Shown here: piece after piece, positions 10,960 through 22,220 of the stretch
Position numbering within the stretch: position 1 is the first letter of the stretch
Layout: each line of letters opens with the position of its first letter
Source of the DNA: Azolla caroliniana
Taxonomy: Eukaryota > Polypodiophyta
DNA: 64,000 bases
Assembly: GCA_043228905.1 (NCBI GenBank)
Contig: JBHGNT010000007.1
Span: 7,068,001 to 7,132,000 of the forward strand
Direction of reading: 5' to 3'
Notes under the pieces: model-generated
The model's input: only the letters and a program-made list of their open reading frames with translations
Database searches by the model: none
What the model was told of the DNA's origin: nothing
Made by a program: the position numbers and the translations under genes

Positions 10960-13101
10960 CTAGGGGCTCTCGTGAAATGCCGCCATTAGTTTCCCCTGTT
11001 CTTCTTTCCTTGCTACTACTCGGAGTGGAATGTTGCGTCTCTTCTTTGGATGCCTCCATATGTACCCGTCCCGCAGGAAGAATCGGTACGCCTTCCTTTG
11101 TATCCGGCTCGCCTCCTCTCTCGCCCATGCCGCGTCTGGCGTCATCGTCCGTAGGAACCTCCCGATTTGGAGCCACTCCCCGTCGTACCTACTTTCGTCA
11201 AAATCATTAAGCGCCGGAGTATCCCCTTCCCTCGTCGTTACGTTAGCTGACCCAAAGAAGTCCTCGTCGACTTCTTCGTCATCCGAAACCATGCCGTCTT
11301 CGTCGTTGAACCTTGCCCTCGAAAGCATGTCGGCCATGGCGTTGTCCTTTCCGGAGATGTGCCGTATCTCCGGGTTCAGGGACTTAATGTACGCGATCCA
11401 CCGGAGCATTGCTAGGTCCGGCGTCGCGCATCCGGAAACCATGCCAAGTATCGGCAGGCAGTCCGTCTCGATGATCACTTCCATCCCGATAAGATAATCC
11501 TTATCGGCCTTGACTGCCGAAACGACACCCCAAAGTTCGCGCTTAACTTGGGCGTACCCTCGCTGCCGCTCACTCAATACCTTCGCCCCGAAACGGATTG
11601 GGAATCGTATGCCGCCCTTGTCCTCCTGACTGATTACCCACCTGATCCCGGTCGGGCTGGTGTCCACCGTTACGTAGATGGGAATATCCTTGCCGTAAAC
11701 CGCTTTATGGAGAGCCGGCGCTGCTGTAAGCGCCCCCTTTAGTCTCTGAACTGACTCCGTGTGCTCCATCCTCCACTCAAAGCTACGCCCCTTTTTTAAT
11801 AGTCCGTAGAGGGGTTCCGCGACATGTGCGTAGTGCGGGATCCAGATGTGGTAGAATGCGCATGCCCCCAAGAATCTGTGGACCTCCGTGACCGACCCGC
11901 AAACGTTCCTCATCGCGGAGATGGCCTCTACCTTTGCCGGAGACGGTTTCCTACCGCAAGGCCCGCACAGGTGTCCGACCACCAAGATCTCCGACTGTCC
12001 GAAGGCCGACTTTTCCCCGAAGAAGGTGAGCCTTGCGCGCTCCAGTCTCTGCAGCACCTTCTCATAGTCATCGATGTGAGACGCCACGAAATTCCGACAT
12101 CCGTCTGGCTCGATTGCCTCGTCCCTTTTCTCCACCGAGCATCCCTTGATCGGGATGTCGTCTAAGAACGGCATGGTGATGTCCGGGATACAATCCCTGA
12201 GCACTTTGTTCATCGCGTTCACCATGTGAGCCACTGAGTTCGTCCCTCCTTGTGGTAGGGTACACATCCGCACCAAGCCGAGAGGCGTCCGCATCGTCGT
12301 AATGTCTCTGCTCTCCATAGCTAGTTGGAACTGATCGTACCCCGAGCACAGATCACCGACAGAATAGATCGACCTTCCAGCGAAGGCCTCCGCGAACTCG
12401 TCTATGGTCGGTCCGATTCCTGCGTTATAGATGGTCACCTTGTTGACCGGTTGTAGGTCCTAGATGAAGCGTAGCGTGCCGTTCTTCTTCGGCACCGTAA
12501 ACCACCGATTCGAATACGGGGCACTCGACGGTTCGAGAATGCCCATCTCCACCTTTTGCTTTAGGAGCTCCATCAACTTCGGGATGTGAGCTCTTGGCAC
12601 CGGAATCGGCTTGAGATTCCACGGTACATGCGGTACCGTGAAGATCACCATCGGTTTGACAACCGTTGGGTCTACGCACCCGATCTCCTCCGGCGAGAAT
12701 GCAAAAGCCTTCCCGTGCCTCCCGAGCATTCTCCGAAACCGGTCCTCCTCCTTCGGCAGTAGGAAGCTGCCCCCACCGACCTTGAGCTCCCGTAGCGTTA
12801 GGTCGGTGAACCGGTGCCCTATGCCAGCCGGATTTCGTAAACTTGGGTCCGACGCGACCCCTTTTATCCGCTCCTCGCTGCCCTCCGGCAAGGGTGCCGC
12901 GACTGGCCTCACCTTCCGGTCCACAGTCTTGTATTTTGTATCCACGCGGGCCGTTCGATCCGACCCAATCCTTTCCCCGAAGTCCACGATGACTTCGTAC
13001 ATTCCCATTGACCCTACCGGAACGGTCCGGTCTTCCCTACGGTCTTCACCGATCACCTTTCGTAGTTCGCCCAAGGTGTCGTCAAAAGAGACCACCTCCA
13101 C
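10960..13101 (-). pseudogene. gypsy reverse transcriptase-RNase H
   Basis: It reads in one frame from 13101 to 10960 with a single stop at 12457-12459 (RFI stop DLQPVN). RT motifs in order: GILEPSSAPYSNRWFTVPKK, the DLQPVN block, SVGDLCSGYDQFQLAM, RTPLGLVRMCTLPQGGTNS and FLDDIPIKG (about 12165). RNase H follows: VTVDTSPTGIRWVISQ near 11680, RELWGV near 11545, ETDCLPILG near 11480 and KDNAMADMLSRARF near 11340, giving the usual acidic residues. Apart from the stop, both catalytic centres look complete. The FLDD box and the long insert after it (VEKRDEAIEPDGCRNFV) resemble what I know of basidiomycete gypsy elements; that is recollection, not a search result. Confidence 0.9.
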
Positions 13102-13322
13102 GGCGCCGCTGATGTCCTCGTCGGGGAAGAGGACTCCGCATCCCCTGAGCCGCTCCTCCGCTCGCTTCCTCTCCTTGCTGCTGACGTTGGTTATAGTACA
13201 ACCTCCGCTGTCAGAGAGCCAAAATTTCCTACCTATGGTACAGGTCTTCTTCCGTACTTTACATTTGTGGGGTTCTTCCCGGGTGTCCGGACTATCGCGG
13301 CCCCACGCCTTGATAGCCCCTT

Positions 13323-13970
13323 CTAAAAATCCCCTCGGGTTTCGCTGCCAAGGGCCTCGCGGTTACGCTCGTGGTTTGGTCGCACCGTTAGGAACTGGAC
13401 CGAGTGACGCCCGTCCTGGCTCTTGACTCTTGCATAGGCTGAACCGTTGTCCAGCACCTTGGTCTCCATCCGTGCCGCCGTGATATATGGTTCTCCCAGT
13501 ATAACCGGATGCGAGGACGTCTCCTGCACGAAGAAGTGCCGGTCGATCTCGACATCGCCGATTTTCACCCGTACGTTCGGACAGGCCCCATGTAGTTCTT
13601 CCGTGGTGCGCGTCGTTGCCCGTATCTTCCAACCATGCTTGGTGTTGATCGGCCACTTACCCTTCTTGTAGAAATCCATGGACATTAGGTTGATTTCGGA
13701 TCCATGGTCTACCAACGCCACCACCGGTTCCAGAACGTTGTCGATCCGTACAGGGGTTTCCGTAGTCGCCCTGGCCCAATGCGGCTTCGTGTAGTGGCTT
13801 CCTGCCAGCTCATCTTCCAGGGCTTCGTCTTCCAGGTGTGTGGTCCGCACTTCCACCGCCTTCTTCGGTTCCGGCTCCGTCGAGAGCCTCTTCCGCTTCA
13901 CCAAGTCTACGATAGAGTCATGGAACTCCCTCTTGGCGATTCCCAGCACCTCCCGCAACGACAACTCCAC
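13323..13970 (-). pseudogene. gypsy aspartic protease region
   Basis: A retropepsin-like domain lies between gag and RT. The active-site region reads VVALVDHGSEINLMS, with His where Thr/Ser is usual (D-H-G-S). The second conserved strand is HPVILGEPYI, and the ILG element is normal. In the element this enzyme would cut Gag-Pol into working parts. It is separated by a stop near 13986 from the upstream gag reading in the same frame, and changes frame before RT between 13323 and 13101. Confidence 0.8.
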
Positions 13971-13985
13971 TTTACTATCGAGGAT

Positions 13986-14723
13986 TCACTCTTCAAGGAC
14001 CTTCCGTAGGTCCGTTGCTCTCTCGATTTCGGTGCTCAACCGAAACCCCGCCTGCTTCTTCCCATCCGGCACGCCTGGGTTGCCGGCACCAGTCGGTTTC
14101 GGCCCGAACTGGGTCTCATACCTCGGGGCCCCAACCCCTCCGGCCTTTCCTGCCCGTTTGTCCTCCACCAGAACTTCGTAGTTCTGGCAAGTGGCTTCTA
14201 CGAAGCCCGTTTTCTCTTCCATCGGATCGTCCCAACCGGTGACCTCCTGGACCCGTTGTTCCACGCAGTCCGCCTCTTCGTTCCTCAGCTGAACTCTGGA
14301 GAGGCCTTCTAACACTAGCAGCCAGAATTCGGAGTCCTTCGCCTTCCGGATCTCATCACCCCCGACCCGAATTCCCACCGACACTGAGTAGTTAACGACT
14401 TCGACGTGTCGTGCCGCGGCCTCTTCCATCAACCTCTTCATTCCGCCGCGCCCCGTATTCAGTTCCAGGGCTCTCCGGGTCTCGCTCGCGTGCACCCGCT
14501 CGTTCCAGAGGTACACCACGTTGGTCCTGAGTGCGTCGGCGAAATCCGCGCAATCCTTCTGAATGTGACCGATCGTGTCACACCACATGCATCGCTGCCC
14601 AGCCGGCGGCCTCCGGTCGCGAGGTGGTTCACTGCTATCTCTCTGTGCTTGTGCGATCTGCAGGTCATGCACCATCTGGGTTAGCTCCTCCAGAGCCGCT
14701 CCTCCGGATGGGCCTCTGACCAC
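13986..14723 (-). pseudogene. gypsy gag C-terminal part with CCHC zinc knuckle
   Basis: It contains CMWCDTIGHIQKDC (C-x2-C-x4-H-x4-C, near 14590), the RNA-binding knuckle of a nucleocapsid. It overlaps the upstream gag frame by about 40 bases in a different frame, which is either a one-base mutation or a site of ribosomal frameshifting. The rest is charged, with a Pro/Gly-rich end. The frame closes with a stop at about 13986. Confidence 0.8.
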
Positions 14724-15454
14724 TTCGCTCGATGCCGACCCCGACTCCGACCAGATTCAGGTCTCTTCCTTCCTCCCAGCCGGCACCGAAACCGGCTCCT
14801 CGAGCCTCCTCCCCAGGACCAGCCCCGACCCGACGTGCTTTCGTCGCTCCAATCGCGCCGTTTGTCAAAACGGTTGCAGACCCTTTTTACCACGGTCCAA
14901 TCCGTCGTGAGCCCTTCGTCCGTCTCCAATAGGGGACCCACGTTTTCCCTGTCGAGCGCATCCACCGACTTGACAAACAGCAGCACTCGACTTGTTTCGA
15001 GCACCGTCCGGTCCAGCGTCGATAGCCGCGCGAACCGTTTTTCGAACTCCTGGAGGAGCACCGATGTGTTCCTCCCTTTTCCGGGGCTTTCCACCCATGC
15101 CATGAAGTCCCACCTTGGCAGCCGGAGCGAGTCGTCAAACCCGTACTTCTCGAGGAACTGCAACTTGAACTCCTCCCAAGCCTGGCATCCGGCCAGCACC
15201 TCGAGCACCTCCGCATGGATGCCCGACGTCACCACCCGAGGGAATCCGGACAACCACCTGTCCACCGGGATATCCCTCATGATCATTTCGGCCCGGTAAG
15301 CCTCCAAATAACTTGTGGCGTCTTTCCCTCCGAAACGGCCTATAGAGCCGACGATCGATTCAATGGCTCTGTCGAGGGTACCCGTTCCCTCACGAGCGCT
15401 CACTAGCCGGTCGACGGCCACCGCCTTTGCCTCTACTAGCTCCAATCCCCTCAT
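14681..15454 (-). pseudogene. gypsy gag N-terminal (capsid) part
   Basis: Frame of 257 residues starting MRGLELVEAKAVAVDR. The start at 15454 is supported by an in-frame TGA six bases upstream and by its position only 45 bases inside the 5' LTR. It carries the helical, tryptophan-marked pattern of gypsy capsids (SYLEAYRAEM, DRWLSGFPRV, WEEFKLQFLEKYG, LLQEFEKRFARLS). It probably formed the capsid lattice. After about 14850 the sequence becomes Arg/Gly/Ser-rich and likely runs out of frame. Confidence 0.85.
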
Positions 15455-15477
15455 CTTTCAACTCCTTTGCCGCCTTG

Positions 15478-15499
15478 TTCACGTCGGGTTCACCAAATA
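15478..15499 (-). other. candidate primer-binding site of the gypsy element
   Basis: On the minus strand, directly after the 5' LTR, TTTGGTGAACCCGACGTG begins near the LTR edge with TGG, the complement of a tRNA CCA end. I could not assign the tRNA from memory. The site is the usual position for minus-strand DNA priming. Confidence 0.6.
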
Positions 15500-16141
15500 T
15501 GTCGCGTTGTTACGCGCGTACGAGTAGAAAGGGGCGGGACCACGGGGGTCCTAGACCGAGGAGCGAGAGAGAGAGAGATACAGAGAGAGAGAGAGAAAGA
15601 TTCACTGACACGTAGAAGCGAGGAAGAGAGAAACGAGACGTAACACTTAATTATAATGACAGATATTACAAAACCCTAACAGTTACAGCCGACGAGGTGG
15701 CGACGGACCCGACACGGGGACCCTACTCACACACCCCAACGACAGTCACCCGACTCCAAGAAACAAAGGGAAAAGGGAGCGACTCTGCTGGAAGCACACG
15801 GGCTGTCCACGAAGCAGAGGCAGCGCACCCCCCCCACAGGCGGCGACGGACCCACAGAGAACGACGACCCGAGGAGTAGAGAGAGAGCTCGGCTTTTCTT
15901 CTGTAGCAACACTCCCTCCTCCTTCTCCCTCACGCGTGATACCTATTTTTCTCTTCTCTTCTTCCTTTTATTCCCTGTCCCCTCTGTGGGATACACACAA
16001 TCCCCTCTAATAAATGCGCGTGGGATAGTAGTCACGTCCATCAGTTCGTGTACAAAGTATACAATCACGCGTCCATCCGTGTAGGGGCCGGTTCACGCGC
16101 TTTCTCTCCGATTCCGCCTGTGGCCGGTTTTCTTCACGACA
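15500..16141 (-). repeat. 5' LTR of the GC-rich gypsy element
   Basis: 642 bp, partner of 8526-9151 with the same TGTCG/CGACA ends. It holds a GA tract near 15565-15600 and a run of C near 15829. Small indels (for example around 15810-15835) separate it from its partner, so the insertion is not brand new. Confidence 0.95.
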
Positions 16142-16145
16142 CCGG

Positions 16146-17519
16146 TTCTCAGGGTCCCATAGCCGGTAGCCAAAATCCCCATCGGTTCCATAACCGAGAA
16201 ATATGCATTTTGTTGCATGGGGTGCCAACTTGGTCCTTTTCTCCCTGGGGATGAACGCGTAGGCATCGTATCCAAATACACGGAGCCTATCGTAGGTCGG
16301 TTGTTTGCCTGACCATAGTGTTTGTGGCACTTCGAGCTTGGTTGCCTTCAACGGTGATAGATTTACCAAGTATACTGCCGTCTGCAATGCTTCAGCCCAG
16401 AATTCTAGCTTCAGTCTAGCTTATTGGAGCATTGTCGTCACCCTCTCCTGGATCGTTCAGTTGATCCATTCTGCCACTCCATTCTGCATGGGTGTGTAAG
16501 GAACGGTCTTTTGATGTTGGATCCCTTTGTTAGACAGGTACTGCTTGAAGGATCTAGAGGTATATTCGCTTCCGTTGTCGGATCAGAGTGTCTTCACTCT
16601 GTGTCATGACCAATTCTCCACTTCAAATGTCCACCGAGTGAAGACCTCGAGCGCTTTGTCTTTGGACCTGATCGAGTAGGCCCAAACCTTCCGTGTATAA
16701 TCATCTACAAAGGTGATTGAGTATTGGGAGCCTCCTAGTGATTGCTCTGGCATGGGCCCACATATGTATGTGCGCATGAGATCTAGGAGCTTTTGTATCG
16801 TCTCGTAGTGGAGAGCATGTGGACTTCGGGTTTGTTTCCCGTATCGACAATGCTCATAGAAGTCCATCTTTGCTTGGAGTTTAGGGATGTCACCGACCGC
16901 CATCAACCGATCAAGTCCAGCTTGAGATATATGACCAAGTCTACCATGCCATAGGTTTGGGTCAGTCTTTTCAGCTATGTTCACGGCCCCTTCTGGATTG
17001 ATCGCCATTAATGGGTACGAGTTATTGTACTTGTGCCCGCCTTCTATCTTCGCGTTTCCTCGACTGATCATCCATACTGACTCACTTAGAGTTGTTTTGT
17101 ACCTGTCTCTGGCTAGCATGCCGATGGAGACCAGACTCCTTTTCAGATATGGTACATGCCGAACTCGCTGGAGGGTGATCATGTTGCCATTGGGCAATCG
17201 GATGGGAAGCTGTCCAGTTCCTGCGATTCTACGCTCCTGCCCATTGCCTAGTTGGATTGTGCCGTTGGCGTCAACTGAATAGTTTGAAAACCATTCAATG
17301 TTGGGGGTCACGTGGAATGTGGCACCAGAATCCAGTAACCATGTGTGTGCATCCTGTGCAGTGTAGGGGACTTCTCCGAACATTGAGTCCTCTAAAGAAA
17401 GGATTTCTCCCGATCGAGTGTCAGGAATGTTGATTTGGTTGCCTACTGGAGAGTGGTCTGAGTTGGACTATCCTCGATTTCGTTCAGATCACCAACCACT
17501 CTCTTTCCTCTTGATCGAC
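16146..17519 (-). pseudogene. copia protease-integrase half of copy b
   Basis: Minus-strand copia pol N-terminal part. The protease active site is LLDSGATFHVTP near 17340. The integrase HHCC zinc module is LWHGRLGHISQAGL then HCRYGKQTR (about 16960-16820). The core segment ITFVDDYTRKVWAY is near 16710. The core continues (VYLVNLSPLKATKLE, RVFGYDAYAFIPREKRTKL) to the gypsy insertion at 16145. A stop at about 16604 and a damaged stretch to 16400 separate the pieces. The C-terminal side continues at 8521 in frame once the insertion is removed. Confidence 0.88.
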
Positions 17520-18307
17520 TAGCAGTTGGAAACATTGTGGCCAACTTTTCTACAGTGTGTGCAAAATTCGCTTGATCGGCCCGTTCTCGACTTCGACTGT
17601 TGTCGGTCTCTCCTCGTTTTTGATCGGTTGGTATTCCGATTGGTTCTCTCAGCTTGTTCTCTCATTCAATTCTTTCAGTCGAACAACTCTGTCAAGTGAT
17701 GGGCTTCTACTGATTCATTTATGGTAAGTGCCATTGATTTTCATTGAATGTCCTCGATGAGGACTTGGCAGATTGTCTCATCCAGATTTAGGATCGGTCG
17801 GCTATTGGCGTATGTCATGCAGAATACCTCACAACTCGATAGGTATGGCAAGCTCAATAGGAGGGCAAGGGCTTTCACTTCTTCTTCGAAGTTGATCCCT
17901 TGTGAGAAGAGTTCTAACAGCACCTGATTGAAGGTGTTGATGTGAGAGGTGGCCAGATCGGTCTCTCTCATCTTCATGGTGAACAATTGTTTGATCAAGA
18001 TCAGTTTTGAAGATGAGGACTTTTTCTCGTACACGGCTTGTAGCTTCTCCCATAATGAGAATGTTATCGTCTCTTTTGCCATGCTGAAGTAGACGTTTTC
18101 GGCTAGGTGCATTCGAATGGTGGAGCGTGCGATTTTGTCCATTGATCTCCACTCATTGGTTGACATTGAAGCAGGCTTTTCGAAGTGTCGAATGACCTCG
18201 GCCTGTCTTCGAATAATCAGTACATCCTGCATCATCTCCTTCCATAGGGCAAAGTTTTTGCCGTCAAATTTTCGAAGCTCAACTCTTGTACCAGATGTTG
18301 ATGCCAT
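17520..18307 (-). pseudogene. copia gag of copy b
   Basis: The frame starts at the ATG at 18307, 87 bases inside the 5' LTR. It shows the copia gag (UBN2-like) pattern: KFDGKNFALWKEMMQDVL near 18270, WEKLQAVYEKKSSSSK near 18045, and the LFTMKMRETDLATSHINTF region. The reading of 188 residues ends with a stop at 17741; a later frame holds the zinc knuckle CTHCRKVGHNVSNC (about 17525-17566). Function: capsid and RNA packaging. Broken between the two parts. Confidence 0.87.
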
Positions 18308-18374
18308 GATTCTTTTGAAAGTGAGTTTTTCTTTTCAACCCCTTTTTTGTTGTTGTTTGTTGCCGTCGAGCCGC

Positions 18375-18391
18375 GGATCACTCTAATACCA
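18375..18391 (-). other. primer-binding site (initiator-Met tRNA type) of copy b
   Basis: On the minus strand TGGTATTAGAGTGATCC lies two bases inside the 5' LTR. It is a slightly altered form of TGGTATCAGAGC, the usual copia primer site complementary to initiator methionine tRNA. Confidence 0.85.
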
Positions 18392-18393
18392 GT

Positions 18394-18680
18394 TGAAAGA
18401 CAGATATGCATGGAAACGTATGTGAGGACCTGTCGATTATGCTTAGAAAACAACACAGAGGGAGGCAAGAAGATATAGACAAATGATAGATACACACATA
18501 TAAAGCTTTAATGGAAGCTCTCTTTATTTTTGCTCTCTCTGTCACAAAGACTCGATGTACATGATGATCAAGTGATCTCTTCTTTACAACGTTAGGTTAT
18601 TACTTATATACTAAGCCCTAACAATATGGATGAGTTCACACTAGGATACAAAGTGGAAGGAGTCGGCCTTTTTTCCAACA
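18394..18680 (-). repeat. 5' LTR of family-1 copia copy b
   Basis: 287 bp, TGTTGGAAAAAAGG...GTCTTTCA on the minus strand. It pairs with 5894-6200 and is flanked outside by TTTAG (18681-18685), the second target duplication copy. Confidence 0.95.
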
Positions 18681-19019
18681 TTTAGTTGTGACATTCTTCC
18701 TTTCGGTAAGTAGCAAATGGTTTTTTTAACCTAGTTTTTGTCACTTCTCTCATATAGATAGTGACCTATTTCCCCCCTATTCCTTATAATATTCGCTTGT
18801 TACTCACAAGGCTATGATACTATTTGCGAGCTCTCTTGTTTTTGCATGTAATACACTCTCTTGACCATACCACACATTTGGATTGACAATTTAATAGACT
18901 CAAATATTTTGAAAATTACATCGATTCTTGAACCATGGTTGAGTCTCAGAGAAAGACATATTAATTATGTTTCCCCACACGGGTTTTAAAATGCCATAGT
19001 GTTAGCATAGTTATTGGAT

Positions 19020-20310
19020 CTCCAATCAGATCTCATATTTGAGAGGAGTAAAGACATTAGATGCTTTCTTAGATAATTTTCTTCCAAACAAAATTTGTCT
19101 TGAATTTTCTGAATCTCCTTATTTACATTGCATATACACAGCGCACATCATGCCAGAACAAGTCTTGAAAACTGTTAATCTTTGGGAGTTTCACTTTAAG
19201 CTCCATCCCAAGCAAGGCACTTTAAATTTTGGTTACATTGATCATGAGTTAGGTGGTCGAGTTGTTGCCTGCTGACAAGGTCTGAGGATTGGAAAGAACC
19301 TACCCATAACTTGGGAAGACTTCATTGATATTTTCAAGAAATAGTTCTTGTATCCACCATCTCAGATTAATCAAGCGCAATACTTGCTCACGTTGTTGAG
19401 CAAGTCATTTATCTCTCTCTCAAAGGTTATGTGAAATCCAGACATTGGGACTTATGGATGAGAAATGGTTTGTTGCTTGTCTACTGAATGGTATACTGTA
19501 TTCTCAAAGGGGATTACCATTGGATTGTCCATGACAAGTACCCCACAACTTTCAAGGAAGTTGTCGACATTGTACTTTAGTACCATAGGACTTCCAAGAA
19601 AGATTGTAATAAACTTGAGTTTGCCAAAACTTCGAATGTCAAGCTCATTGGGAAACGTAAGCAATCCAGTGACACTCTTGGCAGTGACTCTTAAAAATCG
19701 AACCTTTTCTATACATCTTGCAAGAAACAGAGCCACAAAATGGACACATGTCATCGTTTTGAGAGGAAGTTAATGTACGCACACTCCTCAAGACAAATTG
19801 ACGAGTCACACAGGTGAGTCTTTTGATGTTCTTGAAGTTTATATCAACCGCTTAAGTGTATTTACAACACTTTTCCTTCACATTTACTTGGATCTAATGA
19901 GTTACTCGGAGTACTTGATATATCAATGTAAAATAAGCACATTTCTTGTTTGATACTGGTACCTCTCTAAAAAAAATAATGATCAACTTGGTGCATCAAA
20001 TGGAGCTCCACATAAACGAAAGTGATCGTATCTATCAAGTTCACATGACTGAAGGCGCCCAATATGTACATCAATGACATTGTTGATCAATTGTCAATTA
20101 AAATAAATACATATATGAAGAAGGTTGACTTTCATGTTATGAAACTACAATCCATAAATGTCATTTTAGGATACCCTTGTTTTTTTCTATAAAAACCCTT
20201 CTTTGTCCATTGATTGGGTTAATCAGTCAATCACATTTGAACATATCAATCGTAAGCATTTTGTTCAATTTTCAACTCTTCCTTCTCGTTGACTTATGTA
20301 TTACAAAACT
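19020..20310 (+). pseudogene. decayed gag-protease relic, gypsy-like
   Basis: Short broken frames read as retroelement parts. WEDFIDIFKK near 19313 resembles a gag helix. SCKKQSHKMDTC at about 19716-19751 is a zinc knuckle whose first cysteine appears as Tyr. FLFDTGTSL near 19943-19966 holds the aspartic protease Asp-Thr-Gly. INVILGYPCFF near 20156-20184 and SIDWVNQSITF near 20209-20240 match the second half of gypsy-type proteases. No RT or LTR was found beside it, and many frameshifts show great age. Confidence 0.6.
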
Positions 20311-21411
20311 TTAGTGAGTATTCTAGTTGATCAATTTATTCGAGTGTAATTGATCTAATGTTTCAATTTATTATTATTATTTTTTAAATATTGACGGCAA
20401 CACACAATTACCACATTATGAATGGAAGTTACTCAACTCTATTTTAGAATATTTCAAGACGTGTATCCTAATGAATTACCACTTATGACAACTTTTCTTT
20501 ATTATATAATTTTTTACATAACAATATGTGCACAATCTATTTCCCTTTTTTTTTCTCTTCCCCCCCTTTTTTTACATGTGCTAGCATATTTCCTCTCTCT
20601 TTGTTTTTCCCCATGCTTGCACTCCATTCCTTTGCCCTTGTTCACCCGCATTTCGCACCTTTGACATGCCACATCACAACAATCGTGTAGATAATTATTA
20701 AGTGTGTTATCAATAAAGTAGTCAAGTGTGAACACAATAGGGCCTAGGATTTTTGTCTATATAAGGAGGCTAACTACCTTCTTATCAAGGGTGGCTTGAC
20801 TTATGTTGAGTCTATGATAGTGTGGCTATGGCTCTTGTAAAGCATGTGCCATCATCGCATAACCCAAGGTACAACTCACATCAACCCTAAATGGTATGAG
20901 ACATTGAAGAAGGTCGAGTCCATCTCACGTTGTTGTTAGGGGGAGGTGGGATGGTTTGGCATCTCACTCTTTCCTTTCTTTGGTCTATAATTTTTTATGT
21001 TTTACGTTCGTCTTAGGTGAGCCGAAGTGAGTTTCTCCTTGGGTGGAGGACCTTGGCAACATGGCTTGGAATCTACAGGCAAAGGGTATCAAAGTAAAAC
21101 AAAACAAAACTACAAAATAGATTTGAAAAAAAAACATCTTTTGCATTTTTTATAATTTTGTATTTTGTATTTTTATTGAAAAAAACAAAACAAAAAAACT
21201 CGACGATCGCCACAGTGGCCATATGCGGCAACAACCAACAAGTAAGCTCAACATTCCGCTACAATATATGGCATGGAACCCTGCATGGTGGCTCTAGAGC
21301 CCCGCCATAGAGTGGTCGGTGGGCAATTGAAGTGCCGCCACATCAACCATTGTAGGCGGCTATGTAGGTCACCCTTGTAGTAAAACATTGACTGTGCCTT
21401 AATCGGCTACG
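20311..21411. other. no gene recognised
   Basis: AT-rich DNA with low-complexity T/A and AAAAC runs (about 20370-20390, 21090-21200). No motif-bearing frame, tRNA or paired repeat was found. Confidence 0.5.
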
Positions 21412-21712
21412 TGAGATGATGAGTTGGATGCTTGTAGAGTAGCAAGTAAAATCTTGTTTGTGGATCAAGAAAACAAGGTTACAATAGAGAGTGTGGTGCA
21501 TTGTTCATTCACTTAGAGAAGACACAGAGATAAAGACAATTACACAGGCAATTAGAGCTCAAAAACACATTCGTATATTATCTTGCTAGAACATCTTTAC
21601 AAGATACAATTTCTCTCTCTTATAGTAAGGGTAACTAAGACCTAAGCCCTAATTATAAGAATGTTCACACTAGGAATACAAATTTGGGTGGAGTAGGACT
21701 TTTAGTCCAACA
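21412..21712 (-). repeat. 3' LTR of copia copy c
   Basis: On the minus strand it starts TGTTGGACTAAAAGTCC and shares the CCTAGTGTGAAC and AGGGCTTAGGTC blocks with the other family-1 LTRs. The purine tract TTTTACGGGGGATTT lies at 21713-21727. The left edge (about 21412) is an estimate from LTR length and a TG end. Confidence 0.75.
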
Positions 21713-21889
21713 AAATCCCCCGTAAAAGGACTACTCTAATTGTTTACATAATGTGAATTTATAAGTTGGTCGGCTAGTTGCCGAATCGGCGGTGGTAGTG
21801 TCGGCTAGTAGCCGAATCAGCAAATTGCCAGATTGGATTTCAGCCCTTTGGCCATCGGCTTCTCTTGGCGATTGGTCCTTGTACCTCCT

Positions 21890-22220
21890 TGTTGAGAAGC
21901 AAGCTCAACATGGATCGGATCAGTTGAAGAAGCTGAGAGTTGGATCAGATATAGGCCGATTGGTTAGGCCTGGATTGGCTGAAGAAGCCGACAGACGAGT
22001 CAACCAAGAGAGGCCGATAAAGTCGTTAGGACCGAACATAGTATTGGGAATATTATGTTCAGTTAGTGTTAGATGCTCCTTTATTAGCATTCAAGTACTT
22101 GTTAGTACTTGTGTTAGCCCATTGTCAGCGCTTGTATAAAAACTGTTGTATGAGCACATTTGTAAGTAATGAGTCATTTTTAATAGAAGTTTTTTCTTGT
22201 TGTTTGCTCACTCGGTCTTT
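21890..22220 (+). repeat. 5' LTR (partial) of the family-2 element
   Basis: It matches 42115-42445 from TGTTGAGA through GCTCACTCgGTC, then diverges. The LTR end, primer site and most of gag seem to have been lost in one rearrangement. A 15-bp inverted repeat (22304-22318 and 22340-22354) lies just downstream. Confidence 0.8.

Larger units (their letters stand above)
8526..16141 (-). mobile_element. GC-rich Ty3/gypsy element with fungal-like RT features, nested in copia copy b
   Basis: Two direct LTRs with TGTCG...CGACA ends enclose gag, protease, RT, RNase H and integrase in gypsy order. A 4-bp target duplication CCGG (8522-8525 and 16142-16145) flanks it. Removing it restores the copia integrase frame (Pro-Glu-Asn-Arg-Lys-Leu). 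Without the inner solo LTR it is about 7.0 kb. It is clearly richer in G+C than the flanking DNA. The RT box is FLDDIPIKG rather than the usual plant YLDD/YIDD form. There is no chromodomain. Several stops make it non-functional. Confidence 0.93.
5894..18680 (-). mobile_element. Complete Ty1/copia element (family 1, copy b) carrying a nested gypsy element
   Basis: Both LTRs, primer site, gag, protease, integrase, RT, RNase H and purine tract are present in copia order on the minus strand. The element is flanked by a perfect 5-bp target duplication TTTAG (5889-5893 and 18681-18685). Taking out the gypsy insertion (8526-16141 plus one CCGG copy) leaves about 5.2 kb, a normal copia length, with integrase reading on in frame across the scar. 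Stops and frameshifts in the RT part make it defective. Confidence 0.95.

Noticed and set aside
12611-13426. 271-residue plus-strand frame
   Set aside because: It is the antisense of the gypsy RT/protease region; GC-rich coding keeps the opposite strand open.
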